Shown: positions 12,327 through 24,390, counted from the stretch's first letter. The stretch is 64,000 bases of DNA from Trachythela sp. YZ-2020 (GCA_016169945.1 JADLSH010000382.1:2356001-2420000); one strand, 5' to 3'. The notes: a model not told the origin generated them from the sequence alone. Made by a program: numbers and translations.

Positions 12327-12611
12327 CAGGGTGTATAAAAAAAACGCAACCTCAGAATTTCCCATGGAATCGACATTGTTTTAAGGACAACTGTCAAAAT
12401 TACTGCACACGCGAGTGCATAAAGCAAAATTTATGCATTTATTTAATGACACTTAAATAAGCTTTTATTTTACAAGTACAGTACAACAACAGTAATATGA
12501 TCTATTAGCAATTCGATTTCAATTCCCAGGTGCCTAAAATCTTGTATGCTTAAGAATTGCAAAGTGGATTTCTTAGGAAATTCTGAGGTTGCGTTTTTTT
12601 TATACACCATG
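12327..12611. mobile_element. Tc1/mariner-like MITE, inside hAT
   Basis: A 35-37-bp inverted repeat begins CAGGGTGTATAAAAAAAACG at 12327, and its complement ends at 12611 with one mismatch. TA dinucleotides flank both ends (12325-12326, 12612-12613), the expected Tc1/mariner duplication. It is 285 bp and non-coding. The same terminal 16 bases recur at 18301. Confidence 0.75.
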
Positions 12612-13085
12612 TAGTTAATAATCATTACTTAAAGGCTTAACGCTCTCCTACAAAATACAAATACACGAACTTATGCTGTTATACAGTATAATGGTAAATA
12701 TTAAATATGGAATAATAATGGTTATGAATAAATGAATAAATACCTGGGTTTATTATGATGAAAATTGTGAAAGGTTGAGGATCGAAGACAAAGAGAATTA
12801 GAGTTTCAACTATTGCGCCCGCGGTTTATGTGGTCAAAAACAGGCGCGAATAACTTCATGTAAGTCGTGCTTTGAAGGGCCCCTGCACTGCAGCCACGAG
12901 TGAGCCCTGTGAGAAGTAAAAATGGGAGTTCGAAAAGACAAAAGAAAGAAAACGGCTGCAAACTAGAAAATTTTTGTTATTTTCTTTATAGAAAAAAGAG
13001 TTATTTAGCTTCGTCAGTTAGTTGCCCCCATTTTTTGGGGGGTGATACACCCCCCCACACCCCCCCAGATGGCACGGCCCTGGAT

Positions 13086-14083
13086 TAGACGGCCAGCCAG
13101 CCTCGAAAAAAGTGACTGTCGATGGCATTTTTTGTTACAAGCAGGAAACCACACTAAATGTCATCGGAGTGTGTTCACTTTGACGGTGAAAGTGGTTGCC
13201 CTCCGTAATTATTCTATTTATGTAGCGAAATTGGAAGGTTTTTATAACGACATTTCGATAGATGGGATTCCATTTAAAAGCAGTTTTCGATATCATGGAT
13301 TTATTGTAATTGGTTCACTGCCTAATTAGCATGTGCAAATTTCTCCTTTTCTTAATTGTCATAACTCAAAGTGACATGCTAATGAGAAACATGGTATTAC
13401 TGGCACTTGTTAAAATACCTGTGTGGAGGCAAGTTTCATTATAAAGATGGATTTATTAGAACGAGTGGTTACCCAAAGGCTTAAATTCGTAAATTATTGC
13501 GTTTTATTTCGAATATTTACCGATTTTGAAGGTCTATGTGTTATAGTGAAACTACGTGTTTGCGCCAACATGCTGTTTTTCAACCATTTACATTCCAAAA
13601 CTCGACTGGCTCAACAGAAGTATATTGTGTTACACGGGTGGCAACCGGGCGTGTAGTACCGATTCGTATGTAATCTAAACATATGTGATTGTTGCCTGTC
13701 TGTAACACAACAAAAACATATTGTTGTGGCTTCTTTTTGAAAGGTCGTGTTTTGATGTATTTGCGCCATGTTTCTTATTAGCATATCATTTTGAATTATA
13801 CGAAAGAAGATTATCCAAATTTTACAAATGTTAATTAGATAGTCAGCCAATTAAAATAAAACACTGATATAAAACACAGCATTCGAAAAAAATCCCATCC
13901 TTCGAAATGTTTTAGAAAAAACCTTCAAATTTTAGCACATAGATAAAAAAATACGGTTGGCAACCACTCTCACCCTCAAAGTAAACACTATCCTGAGACA
14001 TTTTGCGTATTTTCATGCTTGTAACAAAAAATGCCATCGACAGTGTTTTCTAGACACTTTTTTCAAGCTTGGCCGGTCGTCTA
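13086..14083. mobile_element. 1-kb foldback element in the hAT target duplication
   Basis: The two halves are inverted copies of each other. Outer ends read TAGACGGCC and TAGACGACCGGCC (complement). Matching blocks follow inward, for example GTCGATGGCATTTTTTGTTA at about 13119 and its complement at about 14022-14041. The flanking triplet GAT (13083-13085 and 14084-14086) is a 3-bp duplication. Removing the element and one GAT restores GATGTAAC directly after the hAT terminus, so it jumped after the hAT insertion. A 3-bp duplication is seen in CACTA/EnSpm and Harbinger families; I cannot tell which applies. Confidence 0.75.
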
Positions 14084-14660
14084 GATGTAACATGATTGAC
14101 ATATGATCTGATTGACCAACAGCGAGAAGAATATCTGGTTCTTTATACCAACGCTTCATATTGGTAAGTATTAAATCCAAAGTCGCGTTGCTCTGACTAA
14201 AGTCGTTTAGTGTTAAACTGATTAAAGTCGCCCATTACGATGACACCTGCTCTAGGGTATTGCAATAAGATTTTGTTCAAAGAGGCAATCATGTACTTAT
14301 ATAGTTCGTTACTATCTGCAAGAGGTGGGTTTTAATTCACACAAACAATAATACATGAAATTTCTCTTGGAAGTCGGTAAGGTCTGAGTTTTACCCACAG
14401 GTTAGGGCAGCCAAGATTTGGAAGCGTCACGAAAGAGGTTGAAGATTTAACAAATGCACAAACCCCTCCACCCCGTTTCTCAGCGCGGTCGTTTCGAACT
14501 AAGTTATAGCCCTGTATATTTACACAGCTATCAGGAACATTTAAATTCAACCAAGTCTCTGTTATTCCAGCGAGGTCTACTTCATTCATTTTTAGAACCA
14601 AATTCAAATCATCCACTTTACTAGATATGGCCCTCACATTAGAGAGGACATTTTTTGGTA
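14084..14660 (-). pseudogene. LINE apurinic endonuclease domain
   Basis: The 5' half of the LINE ORF2 reads: MRAISSKVDDLNLVL, ITETWLN (about 14560), RAEKRGGGVCAFV, then past an in-frame taa near 14332, GVIVMGDFNQF (about 14230), and finally AVGQSDHMSIML at the hAT breakpoint. ETWL, GDFN and SDH are the metal-binding and catalytic motifs of LINE endonucleases. Stops and a frameshift show decay. The reading frame resumes at 8571 across the inserted hAT. Confidence 0.8.
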
Positions 14661-14829
14661 GCTGGGTAATTCTAACTGGGACAGGATTATTTAAAGGTTT
14701 TTATTTATAGGTATTTCAATTAAGTTCAGGTGAGTAACTTGTCTCTTCTTTACTTTCAGATTTATTTTAGTGTTGCAGATACGCGAAGTAATCCGAACTG
14801 GTATTTTCAGTTCTTTGTCAATCGAGATA

Positions 14830-16473
14830 CTACACTGAGATGAACCAACCACTCCAGGGAGTGGTGGCGATCACCTGTCCGGTAAGAGGGGATACTGCGA
14901 CAGCGTTCCAAAAAAAGGGGACGGGAAGAAGAGATGCAATATCTTTGCGGCTCCGTAGGCCTTGTAAAATGACCATAATTGCAATCAGTTTGTCTTGAAG
15001 CTGGAAATGAATCCGGTAGTTAAATGCAGGAAATGACTCATATGAATGAGTATTTGTTTGGTCGGGGTTTCTCGAGGACTTCACATTTGATAGGTTAACT
15101 AACTCGAAACGTTGATGATTAACATGGACACATACTGGCTTCGAATTTAACATGTTAGTTAAGTTATTAGTTCCATAATTCACTTGGGCAATGTTTTTTC
15201 AGACTTCTCAGCAGTAGCGTAGCCAGCCCGCCGATTTAGTCCCGCTATGCAAATTTGTTCGTGTTCATTGACGGTGAAAACAATCAATTTCTAAAGAAAT
15301 GACGGAATAATGATGATTTGAAATTTGCATAGCGGGACCAAATCGGCGGGCTGGCTACGTCACTGCTTCTCAGATAATAATTTTGTTTCCGAAATAAGTT
15401 GAAGGTCACGCACAGGCCTCACATTAGACATTCTGATCGAGTCATCAGACTGGAGGTACTTCTGTTTGGCGCTAATAAGGGACGGTGCTGGACTAACATC
15501 CTCAATAAGTTGATCATGAGGGGTTATCTGGCTATGCACAGGTTTCAAAATTGGTGAAAACAAATTGACAATTGACACTTCAGGTTGAGAAAAACCCTTC
15601 ATCAGGTTGAGGGCTGGTTTGTCTGACAGCAGGCTTCGGCAAACTAGTTGATTTACCAGTTGGATGCTTCACTTTGTTGCTATATTGTTCACTAAGATCA
15701 TTGTCAGGGTGTTTATCAATGGACAGTTACTCAGAAAGGAAATTCTTTCGCTCCTTAATTTGCATAGGTCTTGTTTACATGCATTGATGACCTGATTTTG
15801 ATATGACACCTTGCTCAGCAAATCTGATATTTGCGATTCGGTTTTCGTTATAAATGAAAAAATTTTTGATTCAAAAGAAACTGAAATATCATCGTTTTTT
15901 TGTTGAAATGGGGTAGAAGTTCCACTTACTTGAGCAAAGTCATGTTAAAGAAGGAATTGTCGATAACATCGTCAAGGTCTCTGATTGTCGAATTATAAGC
16001 AGCCGAAAGCCCCGTGCCTGCTTCCGAAACCGATCCCTTGCTCGCGTTTATTTCTTCAGGCATAGTTAATACATTTGTAGAGATTTCAGCAGCCGAATCT
16101 AATAGAGTTACACTCTCACCTGAATCGCCGTGTTTACCTACTTCAAAAGCAGTTGTGTTGGGTTGAGTGTTTGACACGCGGTCGTGCATGTCACCTAACT
16201 GTCTGCATTTATCTCGTAATAAATATCCATCTTTCCCTTCGAAAAGCAGCGAATTCTGCTTACAGGGATGCCACGTAAAGCTAATCTTCGCATTTGTGCC
16301 AGTAAACTTCTTTGACGATTCGCCAGGCGAGACCATTTGCCTACGAGACCAAATACATCAGACGCAGCTTTCTTAAGGGACGTCATTTTCCCCAACCATT
16401 TCAGCCGGGTAGCGTCGCCAACCATGTCTGATAGATCAACAAAGTCATTCGTATTAAGACAATGAACTACCAT
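14830..16473 (-). pseudogene. Possible LINE ORF1 region
   Basis: Three open stretches on the - strand (about 16473-15926, 15602-15360 and 15183-14830) lie directly upstream of the endonuclease domain and share its orientation. They have protein-like composition (for example LKKAASDVFGLVGKWSRLANRQ and NPDQTNTHSYESFPAFNYR) but no motif I can name. The position suggests ORF1 or the N-terminal extension of the LINE. The frames are interrupted, and a MITE sits at 15212-15365. Confidence 0.4.
15212..15365. mobile_element. 154-bp hAT MITE with perfect 8-bp duplication
   Basis: Ends are CAGTAGCGTAGCCAGCCCGC and the near-complement ending GGCTGGCTACGTCACTG, with about 45 bp of inverted repeat. CTTCTCAG is duplicated exactly at 15204-15211 and 15366-15373, the 8-bp length typical of hAT. 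It interrupts the LINE. Confidence 0.9.
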
Positions 16474-17635
16474 GACTTAACAGTTCTCAAATTCTTTTAA
16501 TTCAGGAGCTCTGAGCGACATGTACACGTCCGCACGTCTTGAGAGTATATACTGCCTCATTATAGATGACATACTATTATAGATGACATCAAGCTACATC
16601 AGGTCAGCGTTTGCATTGGGGAAATCTACCCCTCCTTGTTATAGTGTATTTGCTAAAGGAAATACGAGAACAATTATAACTATATACTACTGATTGTGCG
16701 AAAGTGGCATGGTTAGATTATCACTTGTTTTCCTTTATATCTAAATGTAGATGAGTATGGGCAGTGCTGGTCACTGGGGAAATAAGGTTTGCTCAATTTA
16801 GCCGTATTTCTTTGTACCAGGCACTAGATAGTCATTTTCAGTTCTTCATCTTCGTGTTGTTGTCCGGCCCCAACGATGAGCGCCACGGTGCGGTAAAATC
16901 ACCTCGTGGAAAGTGACAGTCTTGAAAAAGAAAGCTCCTCAACAAACTTGCCCCGGTTGTTTTACTGGGTCAGGACGGTCATCCCTCTACTGACGGTGGT
17001 TTGGTTGTTCTCCCCATACATAAAGCTGGGCCAAGTGTTCAATGTGGGCATGGGAGTATGATTCTGATTTTCATGCCAACGTAGTGGAAGCAGCTAAACA
17101 ATCCGGACGCGGGACTCGATGAGTCAATAGCCTGAGGAGTTCAGCTGCCGTTGGTGGCGGGATGGCCGTTAGCCAGAGTCGGGAAGAGCTGAATCGAATG
17201 TTTCAAAGGGAAGAGTTAAGTAACCTAGCCACTTTGTTATTTCGATATTCTGCTTCTTTTCGTGCAGGCGAAATGTATAAACATCACGAGCAGTGGGTAG
17301 AGATTCTTGGCTAACATCTAACAGCACAAGAGGAATAGGTGCTACAATGGATAAGAGAAAAGTGTCCATCTTTCCACATTTGCCTACATATTAATTACGG
17401 GAGTGTTTAATGGCCAATATTACAAATATATCCCACCGACCACGCCAAAATTGTTGGGAATAACCGATCGTCTAAGCCATTTGTTTATTTTGCTTGAGGT
17501 ACTTTATTCGATCGCTTGTGTACGGGGGGGCAACGCTTTTGATTAGTAAAGTGCGATTTGTCACTATCGAACCGAACAAGCCTCGCTTATGCCATATATG
17601 ATGCCTGTTTCTTAAATGACAATTAGGTTTAAGGC
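16474..17635. other. Probable LINE 5' region and unassigned DNA
   Basis: The stretch 16850-17170 is more GC-rich than its surroundings and may be the 5' untranslated region of the - strand LINE. No motif proves this. No gene is recognisable. Confidence 0.25.
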
Positions 17636-17682
17636 GAGGTTTGGGATGAGGTATGGGATGAGGTATGGGATGAGGTATGGGA
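17636..17682. repeat. 12-bp tandem repeat
   Basis: About four copies of TGAGGTATGGGA (first copy diverged) lie head to tail. Confidence 0.8.
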
Positions 17683-17760
17683 ATAAAGAGTAGGATTGGA
17701 AGAAAGGGAAGGATAGAATAGGTGGGTAGGGCGGGGTGAGCAACTGAGAACAAGGTGGTT

Positions 17761-18162
17761 GACCAATATTTTCAATCCAATACCTTAATTAGTTCAACTG
17801 AGCAGATGAGGCGAGAATTGCTGAATAGATTACTATATTCGTAATGCTCGTAATCATATGTCATGTAAATGAATTAAGGTATAATTAGGTCATATGTGTG
17901 TAGATTATGTATCACATGGCATAGACATGGTATTAAAAGGACCACACCTAGCGAGAATTGCACCATTTTGTGTGAATTCCGTCGGCCGACACACAGAAGG
18001 GTCGAAAGAGAAAACGCCCACCCACTCGCCCGGAAATTCGTGCTGTTCCGGCGCCGACAGCTTCATGCAACCTCGCCGCATCGGTTCAGACCAATATTTT
18101 CAGCCTAATACCTTAATTCAACTGAGCAGGTGAGGCGAGCATTGCTGAATAGATTACTATTC
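17761..18162. repeat. Pair of 75-bp direct repeats
   Basis: The block beginning GACCAATATTTTCA at 17761-17840 is repeated at 18089-18162 in the same orientation with a few changes and a small deletion. The 250 bp between are unique and non-coding. This may be a local duplication or a small element with direct ends. Confidence 0.65.
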
Positions 18163-18300
18163 TTATGGGATAGAATATTTCAGTCAAACTTCAACTTCCA
18201 GGTAAATCTCGTTTAACTTCTAAATTTACGATCAAAGACATCGAATACGGTGAAAATCAGGTATTTTGCCTGCAACGTGGTCAGCAGCCTTGGTATTATA

Positions 18301-18316
18301 CAGGGTGTATAAAAAA
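18301..18316 (+). mobile_element. Isolated Tc1/mariner-like terminus
   Basis: CAGGGTGTATAAAAAA preceded by TA matches the end of the MITE at 12327. No complementary end was found in the following kilobase, so it is probably a truncated copy or a different family member. Confidence 0.45.
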
Positions 18317-19640
18317 GGTAATCCAACTTTGGCGCGCTATTGTACGTGAACTGCTCAGTGTATGAACGAAATTTTTTCATATGCGGAAAGATCAGGCTTT
18401 TAGCTGTTGAATGACCCGTTTTTAATACCAAATCGAGAAAAAATGAGCAAATACGAGTCCGATAAAAAATGGTAGTCAGAATCGCATATTTTCACCTCTG
18501 TGCCTAATTAAAGCAGTACATAACAAAAGAAAAAAAAATTAATCACGAACAGGTTTTACAACATGTTTATTGAAAATTATTTTTTGCTTATACTTTGGAC
18601 AAAAGGGACCTTCACTGGGGGGGGCAAAATAGTTTACTGGAGGGCGGGCAACATGGGGGCTGGGGGGACTTTGGCCCCTCCAGTACATTAGTTAAAAAAG
18701 GCCCTGGCCAGACCACAGGTAGACGAAGGCACGAAGCTGTCTATAATATTATATACTTTGTATTTATATACAAATTTGAATGTAAAAGTAGTAAAACTAT
18801 GTTAGATTGGTCGATATTTTATATATAGGAGAAGAGTGAATTTAATACTCAAAAGTCTGACAACAGTATAGTTGTATGCCTGTTACAATATGAAATGGAT
18901 ATATTGACAGTAAGAAATCATTCTAAGAACAAAGTTCTATATAGACTAATAGTATATAAGATATTTGTACTAAAAGATTTAAAGCCATATTATATTAAAG
19001 GTTCAGAATATAATATTTATACAGAATTACAGGTCACAGGACTCGTATCAAATATTATCGCCTTGTCACTGTTGTCTGTCGATATGTATATAAAATTGGC
19101 AAGATTATTTACATGTAACGTTCTTGTTTTCTTCAAAATCGATTAATTTTCGACGTTTCAAAATAACAAACTTTAATGCTATACAAACTTGAAACTTGTG
19201 ACAAATTATAGCGGCTACAGTGCCATGGAAACGATTTATATTTGTGTGTGACTTGCCCGACTTGTGTATACATTGTAGCGGTTGAAATAAAACAATACAA
19301 CGACCCATATTGCTTATGTTTAGGAGTTAAGCTTTCTCTTTCGGTAAATTCTCCAGAACTTTATGAAAACATTTCATACGAGTATAATTAGATCAGAATG
19401 AGGACAATAAAACTGTCTCTTCCTTGTATAAAAGGTCATAAAATTGTGAACTGTCATATTGCGATTATTGGCACTTCCTTGACCTTGACTGCATCTTCTC
19501 GCGTAATTTTAAATACGCGTTGTGATTGGTCGAGCTGAAACAATCGGAATGGAATGTGTTGCTGCCACTATTCAGATCAGTGGTTGCTGTCATGTGGGGA
19601 GAACACCTCGCACCCGCGAACAGGCTGCGTAGGAGACTAC
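18317..19640. other. AT-rich non-coding DNA
   Basis: No gene found. A G-rich patch near 18615-18690 and a C-rich one near 18690-18720 resemble hAT-like termini but do not pair convincingly. Confidence 0.35.
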
Positions 19641-19676
19641 CATAGATATAATAAACCTAGATTGCTGACTCATACC

Positions 19677-20338
19677 CATAGATATAGGAGACATAGATTG
19701 CTGACTCGTAATACGTCACTATATTGACAAATGCGCCAAAATTCAAACAAAATTTGACCGGTTGAGCAGCCATTTTGTATGATGGCTCCTCAAGTGACTT
19801 GATGAACGAAGCTTAATGGGAGCATTTGCTAGATAATAACAGCATTAATTTCACATTACCGTGGAGTGTATTCAATATAGACGTGTTGTGGACGGTTTTT
19901 CTTTGGAATAACAAACATTTGGCTGGTTTCAGTGAGCTCACGGATTGACGTTTTGCAATATTTTTGCCCTTTAGAGCAATGATGCCTAATAGAAAGTTGA
20001 AAGAGTTATTCCTGGATTATTTCTAAGCAAAATAAAGTGGATTCAGGGCGACAAACTTGTGTATTACGAGCTGGCGGCCTAAATATGTGATTTCGCCGAA
20101 CTTAAATCAGCATGAATCGAAGGTAATTTGTAATATTTTCCCTGTCAAATTGATGTGTTTATACGTCCACAAGGGCAATAAACATATTAAAAGAAGTATC
20201 TTTTCGTGAACGTTGCTGAAAGCGACGTACGTTGACTAGGTCACTTGATATTTTGACCGGTTCAGCCGCCATTTTGAATTCTTCATGTTGGTGCGTGCCG
20301 TGACCTCGAGTCAGCAATCTATGTCTCCTATATCTATG
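19677..20338. mobile_element. 662-bp MITE with 32-bp perfect ends
   Basis: The first 32 bases (starting CATAGATATAGGAGACATAG) are exactly complementary to the last 32. CTCATACC is duplicated at 19669-19676 and 20339-20346. The ends resemble those of the surrounding foldback element (CATAGATATA plus a later CTAGATTGCTGA string), so host and guest are probably one family. Internal strings TTGACCGGTT and GCCATTTTG occur near both ends in the same orientation. Confidence 0.85.
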
Positions 20339-20820
20339 CTCATACCTAGCGGAGGCGTGACCTGCATGATAAATCCAAGATGGCCGCCATTCAGGGCAAA
20401 AAGACTATAAACTCTACGGGGAATTCCATATTTTTTGCATTTTGCGTCGTCCCAGTGTTTCGAATCCTCGATCAAACGTTTTTGGCAATAACTACTTATC
20501 GTGAAGGTTTTAGACGCAAACTGGACAGCTGGGGATGAATTGATGTAAAAATATCGCTCGCCGAAATTTGTACAAAATCGTCACTTGGTCAATTCGAGTG
20601 AATTACTTTGGTTTAGAGTATTTTATAAAGGAAATTTGTGGTTTTCAAGGCCAAAGACGTATACCTTGAAGGCTTTGGATGCAGAATGGACCGTTTGGGA
20701 TGAATTATATTAAAATGTCGCTCGCCGAAGCTTGACAAGTACTTTAAATGTACTTGGTTTAATACATTTAGTCATTAGATATTTTGAGGAATATTCGGAA
20801 CATTACTTAGAGGATAAAAG

Positions 20821-21762
20821 TAATGTCTGTAACAGGCTTTACTTGCTGAGACGACTGGGATTACAAAAAAGCAATAAAAATAGCAATTAAAATTGGGAAT
20901 GGAAAATGATATTATGGTCCCTCCCCCACCTCTTACAACTTTCTTCTTTCCCCAGTTTTTGTTTCCTTTTATAGTATTTTTGGGGCACACTTAAATCTGG
21001 GGCTCATCGAGCAATTCCTCCTGGGCAGCCTTTGAAAATATAGCTTACTAAATGTCGTGTTAAAAAGAACCATAAATAGAAAACACTAACATATTGCTAA
21101 TCTGGACATTCATTCTCACAAGATGACATGTCAAGAAATTTAGTTTTGGACACGCAAGAAAACTTCATGTTAGTTTTATTGAGGTTCAACAAAGTAGGAA
21201 AATTTGCCATTAATTACTTGAAGGATTAATATATTTTTACTATAGAAATGATAATTAATAATAGTATAACAATGTACGGATTTCATCCAAGCATACATGA
21301 AACTGTTAAGTTTAATGAACTGAATCTATTTTATAGAGGTTTATATTTCACGACCACCATGGAAAGTCTGGCCGATGCATACTTGATATTTTTCAGTACA
21401 TGAACAGCTTGCACAGTGTTACTGTATTGTTAAATGTTAAGTTAAATGTTTTAAAACAATACTGAAAATCAGAAACAATACTCAAATTTGCAGTGCACTT
21501 GCCACACTTGAATTTTTCCCTGCTGCATCAATGTTTCCTTGTCGAAATCTGCCATATATTACCCAGTCTGGTCTCATGATCTCCCCGGGAAAAGCCTAAT
21601 CAATATAATGTTCAGAATTCTTCGTTTCATGAGTAATGCTGTCTGCCATTTCATACAGTGAGTTCAAATAGGCTGCATTGCACACATACCATGGCTGTGT
21701 GTCAAATTTCACCTCTAGGTGATATTTGGCATCAGTTAACAGTGGACTTAACTTTTAAATAC
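20821..21762. other. Central loop of the foldback element
   Basis: Unique AT-rich sequence between the two arms. No open frame or domain recognised. Confidence 0.4.
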
Positions 21763-22045
21763 TGCTTTTATCCTCTAAGTAATGTTCCGAATATTCCTCA
21801 AAATATCTAATGACTAAATGTATTAAACCAAGTACATTTAAAGTACTTGTCTGCAGTAAATGACACGAGCTGAGCAAGTGACATTTTCATGTCAAGCTTC
21901 CGCGAGCGATATTTTAATATAATTCATCCCAAACTCAATCCGTTCATTCTACATCCAAAGCCTTCAAGGTATACGTCTTTGGCCTTGAAAACCACAAATT
22001 TCCTTTATAAAATACTCTAGCTAAACCAAAGTAATTCACTCGAAC

Positions 22046-23346
22046 CAGGGCGACTCTAAGATAGGGCGGCGAAACGGCAATGTAACCCCTGATCAATGTG
22101 TGATGCGCGGGACCCCCTAAATATTCTTCTTATGCATGTGGGGAGACATTTTTATTTGTTAAAGAAAATTACCACAAATTTGTTATATACACAGGCCAGA
22201 AATTACTATTGTTCTAGTTCGGGAAAACATTGAATAGAACAGAGGTTACTAAGCATTAGAATGATCTACATGAGTGAATAGCTCTTATACATAATTCTAA
22301 TGCTTAGTTACTTTTGTTCTATTCAATGTTTTCGCAAACTAGAACAATAGTAACCAGGCATGTGAGTTATCCGAAGTTGTGAATTGGGTAGCAACGACGT
22401 AAACACACTGATGTAAACAGCGTTAGCCAAATTTGTCTGTTGCCTGTCATTCTTTCCCCATTTAAATGACCGGTTGGTGCGCATTCAATGGCAGGTAGCA
22501 CAAAAAGTTCAAAAAATTAAGAAACGATATTTATACCAAATATATATCTATTAATGGTCTAACTGCCTTGGGATTTACTAAGTTCTGGTGCCAAAAGAAG
22601 CGGTTGAATTTTTTATAAAACCAACCGGGGTTGGAACTGCCGAAGCTCTCGTGATGGATGGAATGACCCTTCGTCTTTACAAAATAGGCAATATCTCTTC
22701 AAATGTTTGTTTTTGGCAAATGATGTTCCTATGGTAAGGAGCGTATACATTTTTGTGTGATTGAAATTGCAAAAGTGGTCTTAGTGTGCTTGACTACCTT
22801 TGAAATAAGCGAATTTTCAAAACAGTCGAACCTGAGAAATGTTTACACTACAACCCAATTTTTATGCTGCAGTTGACATGCTATAGCAAAAAAAGTTCAA
22901 AAAATTACACGACAAAATTGGGCAGGAATAAAGTTTAATTCGTGGCAGTGTTGTCTTAAAAAAAGCTACGTTCTAGCTCGATTCTAAGGTACGAAATTAG
23001 TAAATTGATTTGCGAGCTGGGCGAAATTGGACAGGGAAGTCACAAATGTTTCGAGATTTAAAACACAAAATTTTATATGTTAGATAGTACAGAACGCCTT
23101 AAAACTTGTTGTATGAACGCTAAAAGGCTTGAATAACATCTTGAAAAAATACAGCAACAATCGACTGAATACTTTTTAAAATATTAATCATTTACTCGAT
23201 CCACCTGGAGTTTTTTCCACTCCTTGTTTTTTTTTTTTAAATTACACAGGGGCCGCGTCGCCCCAGTCCCAAAGCGCATCACACATTGATCACGACATTA
23301 TCTAGCCGTTTCGCCGCCCTATCTTATAGTCGCCCTGCTCGCCCTG
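22046..23346. mobile_element. 1.3-kb non-autonomous hAT-like element
   Basis: Ends pair as CAGGGCGACTCTAAGATAGG at 22046 and its near-complement at 23318-23337, with similarity extending about 70 bp (GATCAATGTGTGATGCGC shared). The last nine bases, CTCGCCCTG, look like a tandem copy of the terminus. CTCGAAC is duplicated at 22039-22045 and 23347-23353. It interrupts the right arm of the foldback element, whose left arm gives the empty-site sequence. Non-coding. Confidence 0.75.
22206..22350. mobile_element. 145-bp near-perfect palindrome (MITE)
   Basis: CTATTGTTCTAGTTCGGGAA at the left is mirrored at the right as far as ATTCTAATGCTTAG, leaving a loop of about 30 bp. TA flanks both ends (22204-22205 and 22351-22352). 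It sits inside the element at 22046-23346, a third level of nesting. Confidence 0.75.
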
Positions 23347-23622
23347 CTCGAACTGACCAAGTGACGATTTCGTACAAATTTCGGCGAGCGATATTTTTAC
23401 ATCAATTCATCCCCAGCTGTCCAGTTTGCATCTAAAACCTTCGCGATAAGTAGTTATTGCCAAAAAAGTTTGATCGAAGTGGATTCGAAACACTGGGACG
23501 ACGCAAAATGCAAAAAATATGGATTTCCCCGTAGAGTTTATAGTCTTTTTGCCCTGAATGGCGGCCATCTTGGATTTATCATGCAGGTCACGCCTCCGCT
23601 AGGTATGAGTTTATTATATCTA

Positions 23623-24390
23623 CTACCTCCTCCTCAGGCCCTTTTTCCCGCGGGCGGGTGATAATTTTGCTTCAGGGGAAGAGTAGACGAAGGGCCTGCC
23701 AATTAATGGTCGAAAATCAGGCATAAATGTCGACAATCGGGAATCCAAAAAAATCTGCCTGAAATATTGCCCATCACAGCGTAAAACGATATATTTTCGT
23801 GTTTTCCATCTTAGATGGGTATATTTTAAAAGTTATTGCTGAAATATGATCCATATTAATCGAAATATGAAACGTTGAATCAAAGTGTTTTTGTCCTCAG
23901 TCTCGATGGGCGACAACACCGAAAAATGCACTCAAAATGCACTCAAAATGCGAAGGGTTCAAATTGACTTCAGTGATAGTGATGTCGACATCATTAATGT
24001 GTCATTCAGTATGTAGTATGAGTATGTATTTGACTACGAATATGTATAACTTGAAAGGAAAATTATATGCAAAATAATAACAAATATGTATAACAAATCT
24101 AAAAGTATATATGCGCATTTATTTTGCCATCAGAAGCGTGACAGTTAGGGCAAAGTACTTTCCCACCTTCCTTAGCCTTTTGTAAGAGCCTACGTTCATA
24201 AGAATCATTAACAAACTCTTTCTCCGGACGATTATAGTCAAATAAGTGGTGAATAGCTTCTGCCATCTTGAGAACATTAGTCAGCAGGCGCTTCCCTTCG
24301 CCTTACCCGCATATTTTTATGCCGCCCGTGCGTCCCTTCCCTAATTTTCCAAGCCCGCTCCAATTAATAAAGCGCCTGTGGAGGAGGTAG
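23623..24390. mobile_element. 768-bp element with 9-bp target duplication
   Basis: Ends are CTACCTCCTCCTCAGGCCCT and CTACCTCCTCCACAGGCGCT (complement), about 22 bp. TTATATCTA is duplicated exactly at 23614-23622 and 24391-24399. A 9-bp duplication suggests a Mutator-like origin, though the short ends fit less well. It carries the small - strand frame at 24099-24266. Confidence 0.7.
24099..24266 (-). CDS. Small zinc-knuckle-like ORF within the 9-bp-TSD element
   Basis: A 55-codon frame starts MAEAIHHLFDYNRPEKEF at 24266 and ends at the tag at 24099-24101. It has protein-like composition: charged helix residues EFVNDSYERRLLQKAKEGG, then CPNCHASDGK. The Cys-x2-Cys pair could be half of a zinc ribbon, and its partner may be lost. 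The frame is open upstream of the ATG (VLK). It may be an exon remnant of the parent transposon or a captured host fragment. Function unknown. Confidence 0.35.
   Translation of the reverse strand: MAEAIHHLFDYNRPEKEFVNDSYERRLLQKAKEGGKVLCPNCHASDGKINAHIYF

Larger units (their letters stand above)
8572..13082. mobile_element. hAT transposon inserted in the LINE
   Basis: The ends are a perfect 12-bp inverted repeat, CAGGGCCGTGCC at 8572 and its complement ending at 13082, each followed inward by G-rich or C-rich tracts. The left 8-bp duplication GATGTAAC is exact, and the right copy is exact once the foldback element at 13086-14083 is discounted. It encodes a ZMYM1-like hAT transposase on the - strand (frameshifted). 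It carries two later MITEs (11982-12252 and 12327-12611). The length of 4.5 kb suits an autonomous hAT plus these insertions. Confidence 0.85.

Noticed and set aside
16850..17170. Hammerhead-like core near CTCGATGAGTC
   Set aside because: The GAAA segment and closing stems of a hammerhead ribozyme are not present in order.
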